The notes beneath the pieces were generated by a model. The model saw only the letters and a list, made by a program, of their open reading frames with translations. It was not told where the DNA came from and searched no databases. From the NCBI RefSeq assembly GCF_050003625.1, contig NC_134399.1, positions 224,682,975 through 224,746,974 of the forward strand: a stretch of DNA of 64,000 nt, in the 5' to 3' direction. The DNA comes from Haematobia irritans (taxonomy: Eukaryota > Arthropoda > Insecta > Diptera > Muscidae). Numbering within the stretch: the stretch's first letter is position 1; every line of letters starts with the position of its first letter. Shown piece after piece: positions 45,057 through 56,239 of this stretch. The position numbers and the translations under genes were made by a program.

Positions 45057-47080
45057 ACAAATGTATATACGGAAGCTTTATCCAAATCTGGAGCGATTTG
45101 GACAAAATTCATTAACATTATATGGGGGAAGAAGAGGGTGGCCTGGCTCGGCATAATTGGACCACTCTCGATGTCGTTCGAGCTTACGGGACGGGATGTA
45201 GATGTAGAAGCGCATGGTAACTTTCCCAATTTTTATACGACAAATGGACTAACGGACAAGAAACGCTAGAACGACTCACAATTCTGATCGGAATGACAAA
45301 GTTTTGGAGGTTATACTAAATGAAATATAATTTTTTATTCTGTTTTTACTATACCAATTGAAAAAAAGAAAATTGATTGGAATCGAAATCAGTCCTATTT
45401 AAAATCTTCAATTATCCTGATAATTGAAATCATAAAAAATCAATTACTGCTTTTGATGGTCGATGCGACGGAAGTACAAGAAAGGTGGCACAAAGTATTT
45501 AGCAGACTGCAGTTTCTGATTTCCCACATCGTGATCACCTTCGCCATCTAATTACTGACTTTGCATGAATAAAAATCTATGTGACTCTAGGGTATCTAAT
45601 GGTCGCTGCCATCGTCAACATACAAGTTCGTATTCTTCCCAATTCATGTCACTTTTGTTACCATCTGTGTCATGTTTACTTTTAATGACTCCTTGCGAAC
45701 TAATGAGGATATGTAGTAATAATAATAGTTGTAGTGTTGTTGTTGTTGTTTTTGTAGCTGTCATCGTTTTCTTAAATAAGATCCTTATTTCGTCGTAACC
45801 AAGAAGCATTCCGTCTCTCATAGTTTCTACTTTTTGCCAAAGCATTGTTACTCGCCCGGCAGAAACTGTCAGAGAGTCATTATTGTCCTTCATGACTTCC
45901 GGTAGATCCCTTTTGTCAATTTCTGATGCTGTCACTGCTAATGCTGTCGTCGTCGTCGTCGTTGTTGGTGTTGTAAATGTTTATAATTTTGTGTTATTGT
46001 TGTTGCTGTGTTGAATGACTGGCTCAAAAACTTAAGCGTTTAACATTTGAATGGTATATCATTAAGCTACAGAAATCATCGAGTCAGAAGGAATCACTGA
46101 AGACTCTCCATCGTCGTGGTAAGGACAAAACTTGCTCGAGGGCGCAAAGATTACGAGGAATCATTGAAAGACAACCATAGACAGTGGCGATATCATTTGA
46201 AGCTGAAGTATTGCAGATGCCATTCAGTACACAGATCTTTTCAAATCACACAATCCCCTCCCCAGACACACACCCCCTGCCCATCATTAGTATGACCATC
46301 ATCAATGATATCGCATTGCTAACGTGGCGCATTAGTGAACGTTTTCGTAAATGTGACAAAATTAAAGTGACTTAACTCACATTTCAAAACTTAACGATTT
46401 CATCAAATCTATGGACCGTGCCCTACAGTTGATGCTGCCGTTGTTGTTGTTGTCGTCGTTGTTCGTTTTCGAAGGGTATTATGGTATTTTCCTTTGGCAG
46501 ATGAACTTTAGTTTTTGAATGAATTTGGCACAACAAAACTTTCTCGTTTAGCCATAAAGTTTCCTTTACTTGACTGAGTTTTGATGAGGATGTTGAGCTG
46601 CTTGGAGGATGATTATTGCAACAATGAAGACTTAACGCTAAATCCACGATATTCTGCAAAAGCAGTCATTGTCTTCTTAGCCTCCCCCCTCCCCTTCCAC
46701 CCGGTACACATAACTCCTGAGTGAAGGGCAAAGGACTTTTGATGGAAATAAGATTACTGCTTACTTGTATCACAAATAAGAAAAATGACTAATTAAAATT
46801 TCAAGAAATATATCCATGCTTCCTTCAAGCATTGTACTTAATGCTCAAAGAATCCTTGATATTCGACGAAACTTTGTTAATTCAAAAATATTTGCCTTGC
46901 ATTCAATGTATGGTTGTAAGTGAGTGTGTGTGCATGTCGAAAACTAATTATGAAACTGTATATACAGATTGTTACAATTAATATAAATATTCCAAATGAC
47001 TTTTGAAATTTCACTTATTTGAAAAAATGAGAAAACAGAAAAAAAAAATAAATTGTTTTGTGTGAAAAATGGACTATCTC
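45057..47080. other. Possibly unique DNA with trinucleotide repeats
   Basis: The least repeat-like part of the window. Trinucleotide runs include gttgttgttgtt (45738-45750), gtcgtcgtcgtcgttgttgg (45950-45967) and ttgttgttgttgtcgtcgtt (46441-46460). Minus frames 45615-45935 (106 codons, with LPEVMKDNNDSLTVSAGRV and a poly-Thr run) and 46423-46659 (78 codons, ending in a Q-rich tract) have the look of fly coding exons with simple-repeat tracts. I recognise no domain and see no clear splice structure. Confidence 0.3.
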
Positions 47081-47150
47081 ATGCGCAGATTGAATTGAAG
47101 CATACATTTTATTTAATGTATGCTTCAATTCAATCTTTTTAACTGCGCAT
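47081..47150. other. Perfect 22-bp-arm hairpin with outer extension
   Basis: Arms 47087-47108 (agattgaattgaagcataca...) and 47115-47136 are perfect inverted copies around the 6-nt loop ttattt. Outside, atgcgc (47081-47086) pairs with gcgcat (47145-47150) across an 8-nt bulge. Candidate small-RNA precursor or mini-palindrome. Confidence 0.85.
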
Positions 47151-47269
47151 TCTGAATATACATAATTTTTGCTCATAAAAGCAAACTAATATTTGAATTT
47201 TATATCCACGATTAGTTCATAATTTTTTTGACATGCCAAAAAAAAAAAAAACTTTTTTGGCATGCCTAA

Positions 47270-47492
47270 AACAAGTAAGTAAAGTCTAAAGTGGGGCGGG
47301 GCCGACTATATTATACCCTTCACCACTTTGTAGACCAAATTTTGTGTTACCGTCTCACCTCCTTCATGAAGATTTATATTCCTATATACAAATATTTATA
47401 TCATAACCGATTTTTTGTACTTCTACAAAATCTTTAGAATTAAAATTTAAATCGGCTAATGCCCTGGGATGAAGCACAATGTTACTAAAAAA
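47270..47492 (-). mobile_element. DINE-E 3'-end fragment, duplicated
   Basis: acaagtaagtaaagtctaaa, then ggggcggggccgactatatt and atgccctgggatgaagcaca, stopping in an A-run. Nearly the same as 48222-48386 plus 49540-49595, and serves as the unfilled version of the MITE insertion there. Confidence 0.8.
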
Positions 47493-48217
47493 ACAAGTAT
47501 ATACGGCCGTAAGTTCGGCCAGGCCGAAGCTTATGTACCCTCCATCATGGATTGCGTAGAAACTTCTTCTACACAGCCATCCACAATCGAATTACTTAAG
47601 TTGCGGCAACGCTTGCCGATGGCAAGGTATCTTAAAACCTCCTAACACCATCTTCTAAATTTTATGTAAGTCCATACGTGGTATATATTAAATCAAAAAA
47701 GATCGATCCAATACGTATATAATTCAGTTTGACAAAGTAGACATAAAATTTTGACAAAATTTTGTACAGAAATAAAATTTTAACAAAACTTTCTATAGAA
47801 ATAAAATTTTCACAAAATTTTCTATAGAAATAAAAATTTATATAATTATGGACCGATATGGACCAATTCTGGCACGGTTGTTAAAGATCATATACAAACA
47901 CCATGTTCCAAATTACAACCGGATTGGATGAAATTTGATTCTCTTGGAGACTTCGCAAGCCAAATCTAAGGATCAGTTTATACGGGGGCTATATATAATT
48001 ATGAACCGATGTGGACCAATTTTTGCATGATTGTTAGAGACCATATACCAACATCATGTACCAAATTTCAGCCGGATCGGATGAAATTTGCTTCTCTTTG
48101 AGGCTCCGCAAGCCAAATCTGGGGATCGGTTTATATGGGGGCTATATATAATTATGGACCGATGTGGACCAATTTTTGCATGATTGTTAGAGACCATATA
48201 CCAACACCATGTACCAA
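47493..48217 (-). mobile_element. DINE-B 3' part, cut by a duplication junction
   Basis: acaagtatatacggccgtaa, the 3' block, a short 29-bp array (47745-47840) and about two 153-bp units. It ends abruptly at atgtaccaaa, where the second duplicate (aacaagtaagt) begins. Confidence 0.85.
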
Positions 48218-48388
48218 AACAAACAAGTAAGTAAAGTCTAAAGTGGGGCGGGGCCTACTATATTATACCCTTCACCAGTTTGTAGACCAAATTTTGTGTT
48301 ACCGTCTCACCTCCTTCATGAAGATTTATATTCCTATATACAAATATTTATATCATAACCGATTTTTTGTACTTCTACAAAATCTCTA

Positions 48389-49537
48389 CACGCACAGAAA
48401 AAACATGTTTGGACATGGTTGCCGCATCCATTTAATGCTTATTTAGAGTATGTAATTGTCGCGAAAACCATGTATTTTGTCTTTGTAAAAATAATTTTCG
48501 AGCGGAGAAAAATGTATGTTGGCAATAAGCATTTAAATGGTTCTCAAATGCCGCAAACATGTTCTATTATTTAAATGATAGAATTTGAGACCATTATATG
48601 GTCAGGAAAATCATGTATCTGACCATTCAATTTTTTACTTTTTTGCAGAGAAAAAAATATTTTTATAGTTTACGTATAGACATGTCTACAACCATTACAT
48701 AGCCATAAAGACCATGTACATTGTTTTCGTGACCATTTATTTTTTTAATTTTTTGCAGCGACAAGAATTTTATAAAAACATTGAGCAGGTACACACGATT
48801 TTCATTTTGCGCGTCAGTCGTGTGTTGATTGTTTCTTGGAATGGACGGAGAATACGGAATTATTGTGTTTTGTGTTAATTTATTTATTCAGAAATGGCAC
48901 GTGGTTTTATGTGAATACAAAAAAGGAAAGTGTAATTGAAAAAAATATACCTGGTTTTTGTTCTGCATTTTGATATATGGTATAATTTATTTTTATTTGC
49001 AGTTACATGATGTCTGCGTTTGTACATTTGATGGTCACGAAGTAAATATGGAATGATTACTTATTGTTGAAATTGAACCAAACTAGAGTGTGTAAAAATA
49101 TGGGAAGTTTGCTTGCACGACATTATAAATACAAATAAACAATGAATTAGTTTATAAATAAATAAAAACAAATATATAAAGTTGATTTTGTGTTTTATTT
49201 TCTCAAGTGGCGTCTTTTTTTCGACGACGAAAAAAGTTTTTTCATAAAAATCAAAACATTTTAGGTTGTGACCATGTTCTTTTAACTAGAAGAAAAACAT
49301 TTTTGACGAATAACATAACATTTTAGATCGTGACCAATGTCTTTTAATGGAAACAAAATTCTTTTTATCAATATAATAACATTTTAGATGAGGACAATTG
49401 TATTTTTCTTAGAACCATGTTCACTGAGCCAACATGGTTGCAGGTTAAAATGTTACATGGTCGCCGCAAAAATAGCTGCTATCATATTATTTTGCTCTTC
49501 GAATATGATTGTGGCAATCATGTTTCTTCTCTGCGTG
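48389..49537. mobile_element. TA-MITE (1,149 bp)
   Basis: Flanked by TA (48387-48388 and 49538-49539). Ends cacgcacagaaaaaacatgt and, on the complement, cacgcagagaagaaacatga. The duplicate at about 47430 (tctttagaattaaa) shows the unfilled site with one TA. The interior has recurring gaccat/atggtc and catgt motifs in both orientations and no coding sequence. Confidence 0.88.
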
Positions 49538-49595
49538 TAGAATTAAAATTTAAATCGGCTAATGCCCTGGGATGAAGCACAATGTTACTAAAAAA

Positions 49596-50663
49596 ACAAG
49601 TATATACGGCCATAAGTTCGGCCAGGCCGAAGCTTATGTACCCTCCATCAAGGATTGCGTAGAAACTTCTTCTACACAGCCATCCACAATCGAATTACTT
49701 ATGTTGCGGCAACGCTTGCCGATGGCAAGGTATCTTAAAACCTCCTAACACCATCTTCTAAATTTTATGTAAGTCCATACGTGGTATATATTAAATCAAA
49801 AAAGATCGATCCAATATGTATATAATTCAGTTTGACAAAGTAGACATAAAATTTTGACAAAATTTTGTACAGAAATAAAATTTTAACAAAATTTTCTATA
49901 GAAATAAAATTTTCACAAAATTTTCTATAGAAATAAAAATTTTTATAATTATGGACCGATATGGACCAATTCTGGCACGGTTGTTAAAGATCATATACCA
50001 ACACCATGTACCAAATTTCAGCCGGATCGGATGAAATTTTCTTCTCTTTGAGGCTCCACAAGCCAAATCTGGGGATCGGTTTATATGGGGGCTATATATA
50101 TAATTATGGACCGATGTGAACCAATTTTTGCATGTTTGTTAGAGACCATATACCAACACTATGTACCAAATTTCAGCCGGATCGGATGAAATTTGCTTCT
50201 CTTTTAGGCTCCGCAAGCCAAATCTGGGGATCGGTTTATATGGGGGCTATATATAATTATGGACCGATGTGGACCACTTTTTGCATGGTTGTTAGAGACC
50301 ATATACCAACACCATATACCAAATTTCAGCCGGATCGGATGAAAAATGCTTCTGTTAGAGGCTCCACAAGCCAAATCTGAGGGTCCCTTTATATGGGGGC
50401 TATACGTAAAAGTGGACCAAAATGGCCCATTTTCAATACCATCCGACCTACATCGATAACAACTACTTGTGCCAAGTTTCAAGTCGACAGCTTGTTTCGT
50501 TCGGAAGTTAGCGTGATTTCAACAGACGGACATGCTTAGATCGACTCAGAATTTCACCACGACCCAGAATATATATACTTTATGGGGTCTTAGAGCAATA
50601 TTTCGATGTGTTACAAACGGAATGACAAAGTTAATATACCCCCATCCTATGATGGAGGGTATA
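49596..50663 (-). mobile_element. DINE-B element, complete, inside DINE-E
   Basis: 3' end acaagtatatacggccataa, 29-bp array (49850-49945), 153-bp units (50030-50400), the actacttgtgccaagtttca block, the ttatggggtcttagagcaat block and the hairpin (cctatgatggagggtata). DINE-E sequence resumes directly as atatgggaaacattta. Confidence 0.88.
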
Positions 50664-50933
50664 ATATGGGAAACATTTAAATCAGAACCAATTTTGAGGC
50701 AACTTCGCAAAAGTGTATTTATGATTATCGGTCGATAGATGTGTATTAGAGTTATAGGAAAATTTGAGTCTTTTTTACAAGTTTTCGACTTAGCAGTGGC
50801 GATTTTAAATATAAGGAAAATGTGGGTATTTGCTCCATTTTTGCCTAAATCGGAAAAACATAGCTACATCGAAATCTGAACCGATTTCAGTCAAACTTCA
50901 CATGCATAGTTGCTATATTAAATCTACTCCCCG

Positions 50934-51130
50934 CACGCAGAGAAGGAATATGATCACTTCAAACATGTTTCACGAGAAAAATGTTATTTTTTATGGTGAC
51001 CATGTCACTAAAATGTTATTTTCTCGTCAAATATAACCTGCTTGCCGAAATCAGATACATAGTCACCACCCAAAAATAACATTTTGCTTTTAAAACATGT
51101 TTGAGGTGATCACATTCCTTCTCTGGGTGT
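50934..51130. mobile_element. Palindromic MITE (about 197 bp)
   Basis: Left cacgcagagaaggaatatga, right tcacattccttctctgggtg. Inverted similarity extends about 60 bp inward (tcaaacatgttt, aaaatgttatttt). It interrupts the DINE-E segment ctactccc...tgtgcaaaat. The TA flank is not clear here. Confidence 0.75.
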
Positions 51131-51759
51131 GTGCAAAATTTCCCGTAAATCAGATTACAACTTTTACCTCTGCGGTCATGTGACGAAAACTCTGGCGAAA
51201 GATTTTTGGCACACTTAACGATACTATTAAACGTACTCCTTATACAAAATTTGAAGCAACTCAGGGCAAAACTCTGGCTTTTGAAGCCATATAAGTGAAA
51301 ATCAGATAAAAAATATATATTGGAGCTGTATTTAAATCTGAACCGATTTCAACGAGATTTGGTACACTTAATGATACTATTAAACGTACTCCTTTTGGAA
51401 AATTTGAAGCAAATCAGGGCAAAACTCTGGATTTTGAGGCCGTACAAGTTCAAATCGGACGAAATATATATATGGGAGCTATATCGAAATCTTAACCGAG
51501 TTGGCTGATATTTTGCATATCTTACGAAAGCCCCAAAATATTTGGCTGCCCGAAGTTTTGAGAAAATACGTTGATACAATCAATAGCGATTGTCTTTGGC
51601 CAATGTAAAACACTGTGCCAAATTTCAGGACGATCGAACTTAAACTGCGAGCTGTACTTTGCACACAAAATTACATATACAGACAGACGGACGGACAGAC
51701 AGACAGACGGACATCGCTAAATCTACTCAGAATTTAATTCTAAGCCGATCGGTATACTA

Positions 51760-52973
51760 AAGGGTGATACGGTCAAAATTTGGTCAAGGGAAAACGCGTG
51801 TAAATCGGTGAAATCGTTTATTTAAAAAATCAAATTAAATTTCTTTTTCAATTTCAATTAGTATAAAATTCAGGAAAAATATTCAGTTAGGCTTTCGCTT
51901 TTCCAAATCTGAATTACCGGGCCTCACGCTTGACACCTGCCATCAGATTTTGTACAGCCCCCTTGTCCACCTTCTTCGACGCAGAAAGCCAGTTTGCCTT
52001 GAACTGCTGCTCGTCCTTAGCAGTTTTTTTGGTCTTCTTTAGGTTCCGCTTAACAATAGCCCAGTATTTCTCAATTGGGCGGAGCTCTGGCGTGTTGGGA
52101 GGGTTCTTGTCCTTGGGAACCACCTGCACGTTGTTGGCGGCGTACCACTCCATGGCCTTTTTACCGTAATGGCAAGATGCCAAATCCGGCCAAAACAGTA
52201 CTGAACAACCATGTTTCTTCAGGAAAGGCAGCAGACGTTTATTCAAACACTCTTTCACGTAAATTTCTTGGTTGACAGTCCCGGAAGCTAGGAAAATGCT
52301 GCTTTTCAAGCCACAGGTACAGATGGCTTGCCAAACCAGATATTTCTTTGCGAACTTTGACAGTTTTATGTGCTTGAAAATATCTGCTACCTTTCCCCTT
52401 CCTTTTGCCGTATAAAACTCCTGTCCCGGAAGCTGCTTGTAGTCGGCTTTGACGTAGGTTTCGTCGTCCATTACCACGCAGTCAAACTTCGTCAGCATCG
52501 TCGTGTACAGCCTCCGGGATCGCGCTTTGGCCGTCGTATTTTGTTTATCATTGCGATTTGGAGTCACTACCTTCTTGTAAGTCGATAGTCCGGCTCGTTT
52601 TTTGGCTCGATGCACGGTTGTAGACGATACACCCAGCTTATTTGCGGCATCTCAGAGACAAAGGTTAGGGTTTCGCTTGAAACTACCGGCAACTCTCTTT
52701 GTCGTCTCAGCGGCTTCCGGTTTTCGATTTCGACCCCGATCCAGACTTCCTGGCTGTCGACAAACGTTCCCCAAACTCTTTAATTACATTTGTAACGGTT
52801 GATTTGGCAACTTTTAGCGATTTTTCCAGCTTTGTGTGGGAGTAGGTCGGATTTTCGCGATGCGCGAGCAAAATTTGCTTGGACGGCATTTTGACAACTG
52901 AAGAGTGAATTCCAAAATCAAAATAGGAGCAACATTCTACACACACACCTTCAAAATTGACCGTATCACCCTT
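51760..52973 (-). mobile_element. DD37E Tc1/mariner-like transposon, copy 2, both TIRs
   Basis: 1,214 bp. Flanked by TA (51758-51759 and 52974-52975). TIRs are aagggtgatacggtcaa on the left and its inverse ttgaccgtatcaccctt on the right. It lies in a DINE-E just after gatcggtatac. Confidence 0.92.
51914..52889 (-). pseudogene. DD37E transposase, copy 2
   Basis: Start at 52889 (MPSKQILLAHRENPTYSHTK; shorter than copy 1 by a small deletion after PSKQ). HTH LEKSLKVAKSTVTNVIKEFG, then damage in 52640-52760. The catalytic frame is open at 51914-52615: VVMDDETYV, FWPDLASCHY and RPIEKYW. Here the spacing from the second Asp to the Glu is 37 residues. The C terminus (FKANWLSASKKVDKG..) is longer than in copy 1, which lacks about 16 bp there. 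Damage to the N-terminal half makes it non-functional. Confidence 0.9.
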
Positions 52974-52975
52974 TA

Positions 52976-53193
52976 GGTCTGGGAGATAAACCGCAGTTGC
53001 ACATTTAAGAAAATTAAGGGGTACATGTCTATGGGTGCTTTGTGTCAATCTGACTATAGCTCATAGTCAATGTTGCCAGGGAAAATGTTCGGTTTACCCT
53101 ACAAGGACAAAAAAAGTTCCCTACTTTCCTATACATTCCCAAACAATTTTCCCTACTATATTTTTCGTTAAATTTAAAAAATTTTACAAAACA
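52976..53193. other. Spacer with hAT-like terminus
   Basis: Contains caatgttgccagggaaaatg (from 53069), whose partner may be ttctagcaacactgg at 56100-56114. If so, the DINE-B at 53194-55566 sits inside an old element. Flanks are not duplicated. Confidence 0.3.
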
Positions 53194-53429
53194 ACAAGTA
53201 TATACGGCCGTAAGTTCGGCCAGGCCGAATCTTATGTACCCTCCACCATGGATTGCGTAGGAACTTCTACTAAAGGCTGTCATCCACAATCGAATTACTT
53301 GGGTTGCAATAACACTTGCCGATGGCAAGGTATCGTAAAACTTTTTAACACTGTCTTCTAAATTGTAAGTTAGCCCATACGGGGTATATATTAATCAAAA
53401 AAAGGCCGATTAAATACGTATATAATCTA

Positions 53430-54135
53430 GTTTGACAAAATTTTCTATAGAAATAAAATTTTGACAAAATTTTCTATAGAAATGAAACCTTGACAAAATT
53501 TTCTATAGAAATAAAATTTTGACAAAATTTTCTATAGAAAAAAAAATTTGACAAAATTTTCTATAGAAATAAAAACTTGACAAAATTTTCTATAGAAATA
53601 AAATGTTGACAAAATTTTCTATGGAAGTAAAATGTTGACAAAATTTTCTATAGCAATACAATTTTGACAAAAATTTCTATAGAAATAAAATGTTGACAAA
53701 ATATTGTATAGAAATAAAATTTTGACAAAATTTTGTATAGAAATAAAATGTTGACAAAATTTTCTACAGAAATAAATTTTTTACAAAATTTTCTATAGAA
53801 ATAAAAATTTGACAAACATGTCTATAGAAATAAACTTTTGACAAAACTTTCTATAGAAATGAAATTTTAACAAAACTTTCTATAGTAATAAAATTTGACA
53901 AAATTTTCTATGGAAATAAAGTTTAGGTAGATTACAAAATTTTCTATAGAAATAAAATTTTGACAAAATTTTCTATAGAAATAAAATTTTGACAAAATTT
54001 TCTATGGAAATAAAATTTTGACAAACATTTGTATAGAAATAAACTATTGACAAAACTTTCTATAGAAATGAAACTTTGACAAAACTTTCTATAGTAATAA
54101 AATTTGACAAAATTTTCTATGGAAATAAAGTTTTG
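53430..54135. repeat. 29-bp minisatellite, longest tract
   Basis: About 24 units of ttgacaaaattttctatagaaataaaatt with point differences. TTTCTATAGAAA is a perfect 12-bp palindrome and is the best-kept part. Confidence 0.92.
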
Positions 54136-54299
54136 GTAGATTATTTTTGGCGATATGGACCAATTTTTGTGTAATAAGTCATCGGCTATATATAACTAAA
54201 GACCGATATGGACCAATTTTTACATGGCTGACAAAATGTACCAAATTTCAACCGTATCGGATGACTTTTGCTCCTCCAAGAGGTTCCGGACGTCAAATC

Positions 54300-55250
54300 T
54301 GGGGACGGTTTATATGGGAACTATATATAATTATGGACCGATATGGACCAATTTTTGCATGGTTGTTAGAGACCATATACTAACACCATGTACCAAATTT
54401 CAACTGGATCGGATGAATTTTGCTCTTCCAAGGGGCTCCGGAGTTCAAATCTGGGGATCGGTTTATATGGGGGCTATATATAATTATGGACCGATATAGA
54501 CCAATTTTTGCATGGTTATGAGAGGCCGTAAACTAACATCAGGTACCAAATTTCAACCGGATCGGATGAATTTTGCCCCTCCAAGAGGCTCCGGAGGTCA
54601 AATCTGGGGATCGGTTTATATGGGGACTATATATAATTATGGACCGATATGGACCAATTTTTGCATGGTTGTTAAAAACCGTATACTAAGACCATGTACT
54701 AAATTTCAACCGGATCGGATGAATTTTGCTCCTCCAAGAGGCTCCGGTGGTCAAATCTGGGGATCGGTTTATATGGGAGCTATATATAATTATGGACCGA
54801 TATGGACCAATTTTTGCATGGTTGTTAGAGGCCGTATACTAACATCAGGTACCAAATTTCAACCGGATCGGATGAATTTTGCCCCTCCAAAAGTCTCCGG
54901 AGGTCAAATCTGGGGATCGGTTTATATGGGGGCTATATATAATTATGGACCGATATGGACCAATTTTTGCATGGTTGTTAGAGACCATATACTAACATCA
55001 GGTACCAAATATCAATCGAATCGGATGAATTTTGCCCCTCCAAGAGGCTCCGGAGGTCAAATCTGGGGATCGGTTTATATGGGGGCTATATATAATTATG
55101 GACCGATATGGACCAATTTTTGCATGGTTGTTAGAGACCGTATACTAAGACCACGTACCAAATTTCAACCGGATCGGATGAATTTTGCTGCTCCGGGAGG
55201 CTCCCCAAGCCAAATTTGGGGATCGGTTTATATGGGGGCTATACGTAAAC
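54300..55250 (-). repeat. 153-bp minisatellite of DINE-B
   Basis: The marker gtttatatgg recurs at 54461 and 54614 and then at 153-bp steps. Each unit has ttatggaccgatatggacca, ccggatcggatgaattttgc and aggctccggaggtcaaatct. Since 153 = 51 codons, one frame stays open through all units. Confidence 0.93.
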
Positions 55251-55699
55251 GTGGTCCGATGTGGCCCATTTTCAATACCATCCGACCTACATCAATAACA
55301 ACTACTTGTGCCAAGTTTCAAGTCGATAGCTTGTTTCGTTCGGAAGTTAGCGTGATTTCCACAGACGGACGGACAGCCGGACAGACGGACAGACGGACAG
55401 ACGGACGGACGGACAGACGGACGGACGGACGGACATGCTTAGATCGACTCAGAATTTCACCACGACCCAGAATATATATACTTTATGGGGTCTTAGAGCA
55501 ATATTTCGATGTGTTACAAACGGAATGACAAAGTTAATATACCCCCATCCTATGGTGGAGGGTATAAAAATGGTTCTAAGTACTTTATTATCTTAAAACA
55601 TGAATATGCAACGTATATAACTTAGAATATAAATTTGTATTACGACCATGGTTGCCACAGTTGGTAGAATTCTACCCAAATTAGTAATCTTTTTTGTTA

Positions 55700-55925
55700 A
55701 ATCTTTATAAAAATAAAATGTTGGAAAAAGTTTCTATAAACAAATTTTTGTGAGAAATTTTTCTATAGAAATAAAATTTTCAGACAAAATTCCACAGAAA
55801 TAAAATGTTGAGAAAATTTTTTATAGAAATAATATTTTGAAAAAAAATTCTATAGAAATATAATTTTGACAAAATGTTCTATAGAAATAAAATGTTGACA
55901 AAATTTTCTACAGGAATAAAGTTTA
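55700..55925. repeat. 29-bp minisatellite outside a DINE
   Basis: Degenerate units follow accatggttgccacagttgg. Not within recognisable DINE-B boundaries. Ends before 56100-56114, a hAT-like terminus. Confidence 0.65.
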
Positions 55926-56239
55926 CCACACATTGTTAAAGATCAAGCCTTGCCGGCTTCTAATTTCTTCTTCTAGAGCCACCAAAATGTAAAAATTATT
56001 ACAAATTGTGTTGAGTGAAAATGTCCTACATTGTGGCCCTTCGTCCCTACAAGACGCTAAATATTAGAAAAACCCTACATATAGGGAATTTCCCCTACTT
56101 CTAGCAACACTGGCTGTGTTGATATTGCACCTACGGAGTTAGTATTGAACCCATTATTAACAAAGAGAAATTCGTTAAATTAGTGTGGGTAATAAATACA
56201 AATTTGTAAAAATCGAGGAATATTCTTATGTAAGAGCTA

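Larger units (their letters stand above)
48222..51759 (-). mobile_element. DINE-E element carrying three insertions
   Basis: DINE-E sequence is found at 48222-48386, 49540-49595 (after a TA-MITE), 50664-50933 (after a DINE-B) and 51131-51759 (after a second MITE). It reads in one orientation from the 3' terminus to the gatcggtatacta block near the 5' end. The DD37E element at 51760 cuts off the terminal hairpin. The pieces join like the intact DINE-E at 62147-63454. Confidence 0.85.
53194..55566 (-). mobile_element. DINE-B element, complete, 2.37 kb
   Basis: The best reference copy of DINE-B. From its 5' end (right): hairpin TATACCCTCCACCATAGG..., ccgtttgtaacacatcgaaa, ccccataaagtatatatatt, a long (GTCCGTCC)n microsatellite (55364-55435), six or more 153-bp units (54300-55250), a 29-bp array of about 700 bp (53430-54135), the 3' block (accctccaccatggattgcg on the plus strand) and acaagtatatacggccgtaa. 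The 338-codon plus frame is the array. Confidence 0.93.

Noticed and set aside
51930..52588. Plus-strand frames opposite the DD37E transposase
   Set aside because: Shadow frames; the same appear opposite copy 1 at 27104-27762.
54512..55528. 338-codon plus frame, the longest in the window
   Set aside because: DINE-B array artefact; ends in the GACGGACA microsatellite read as TDRRTDGRTD.
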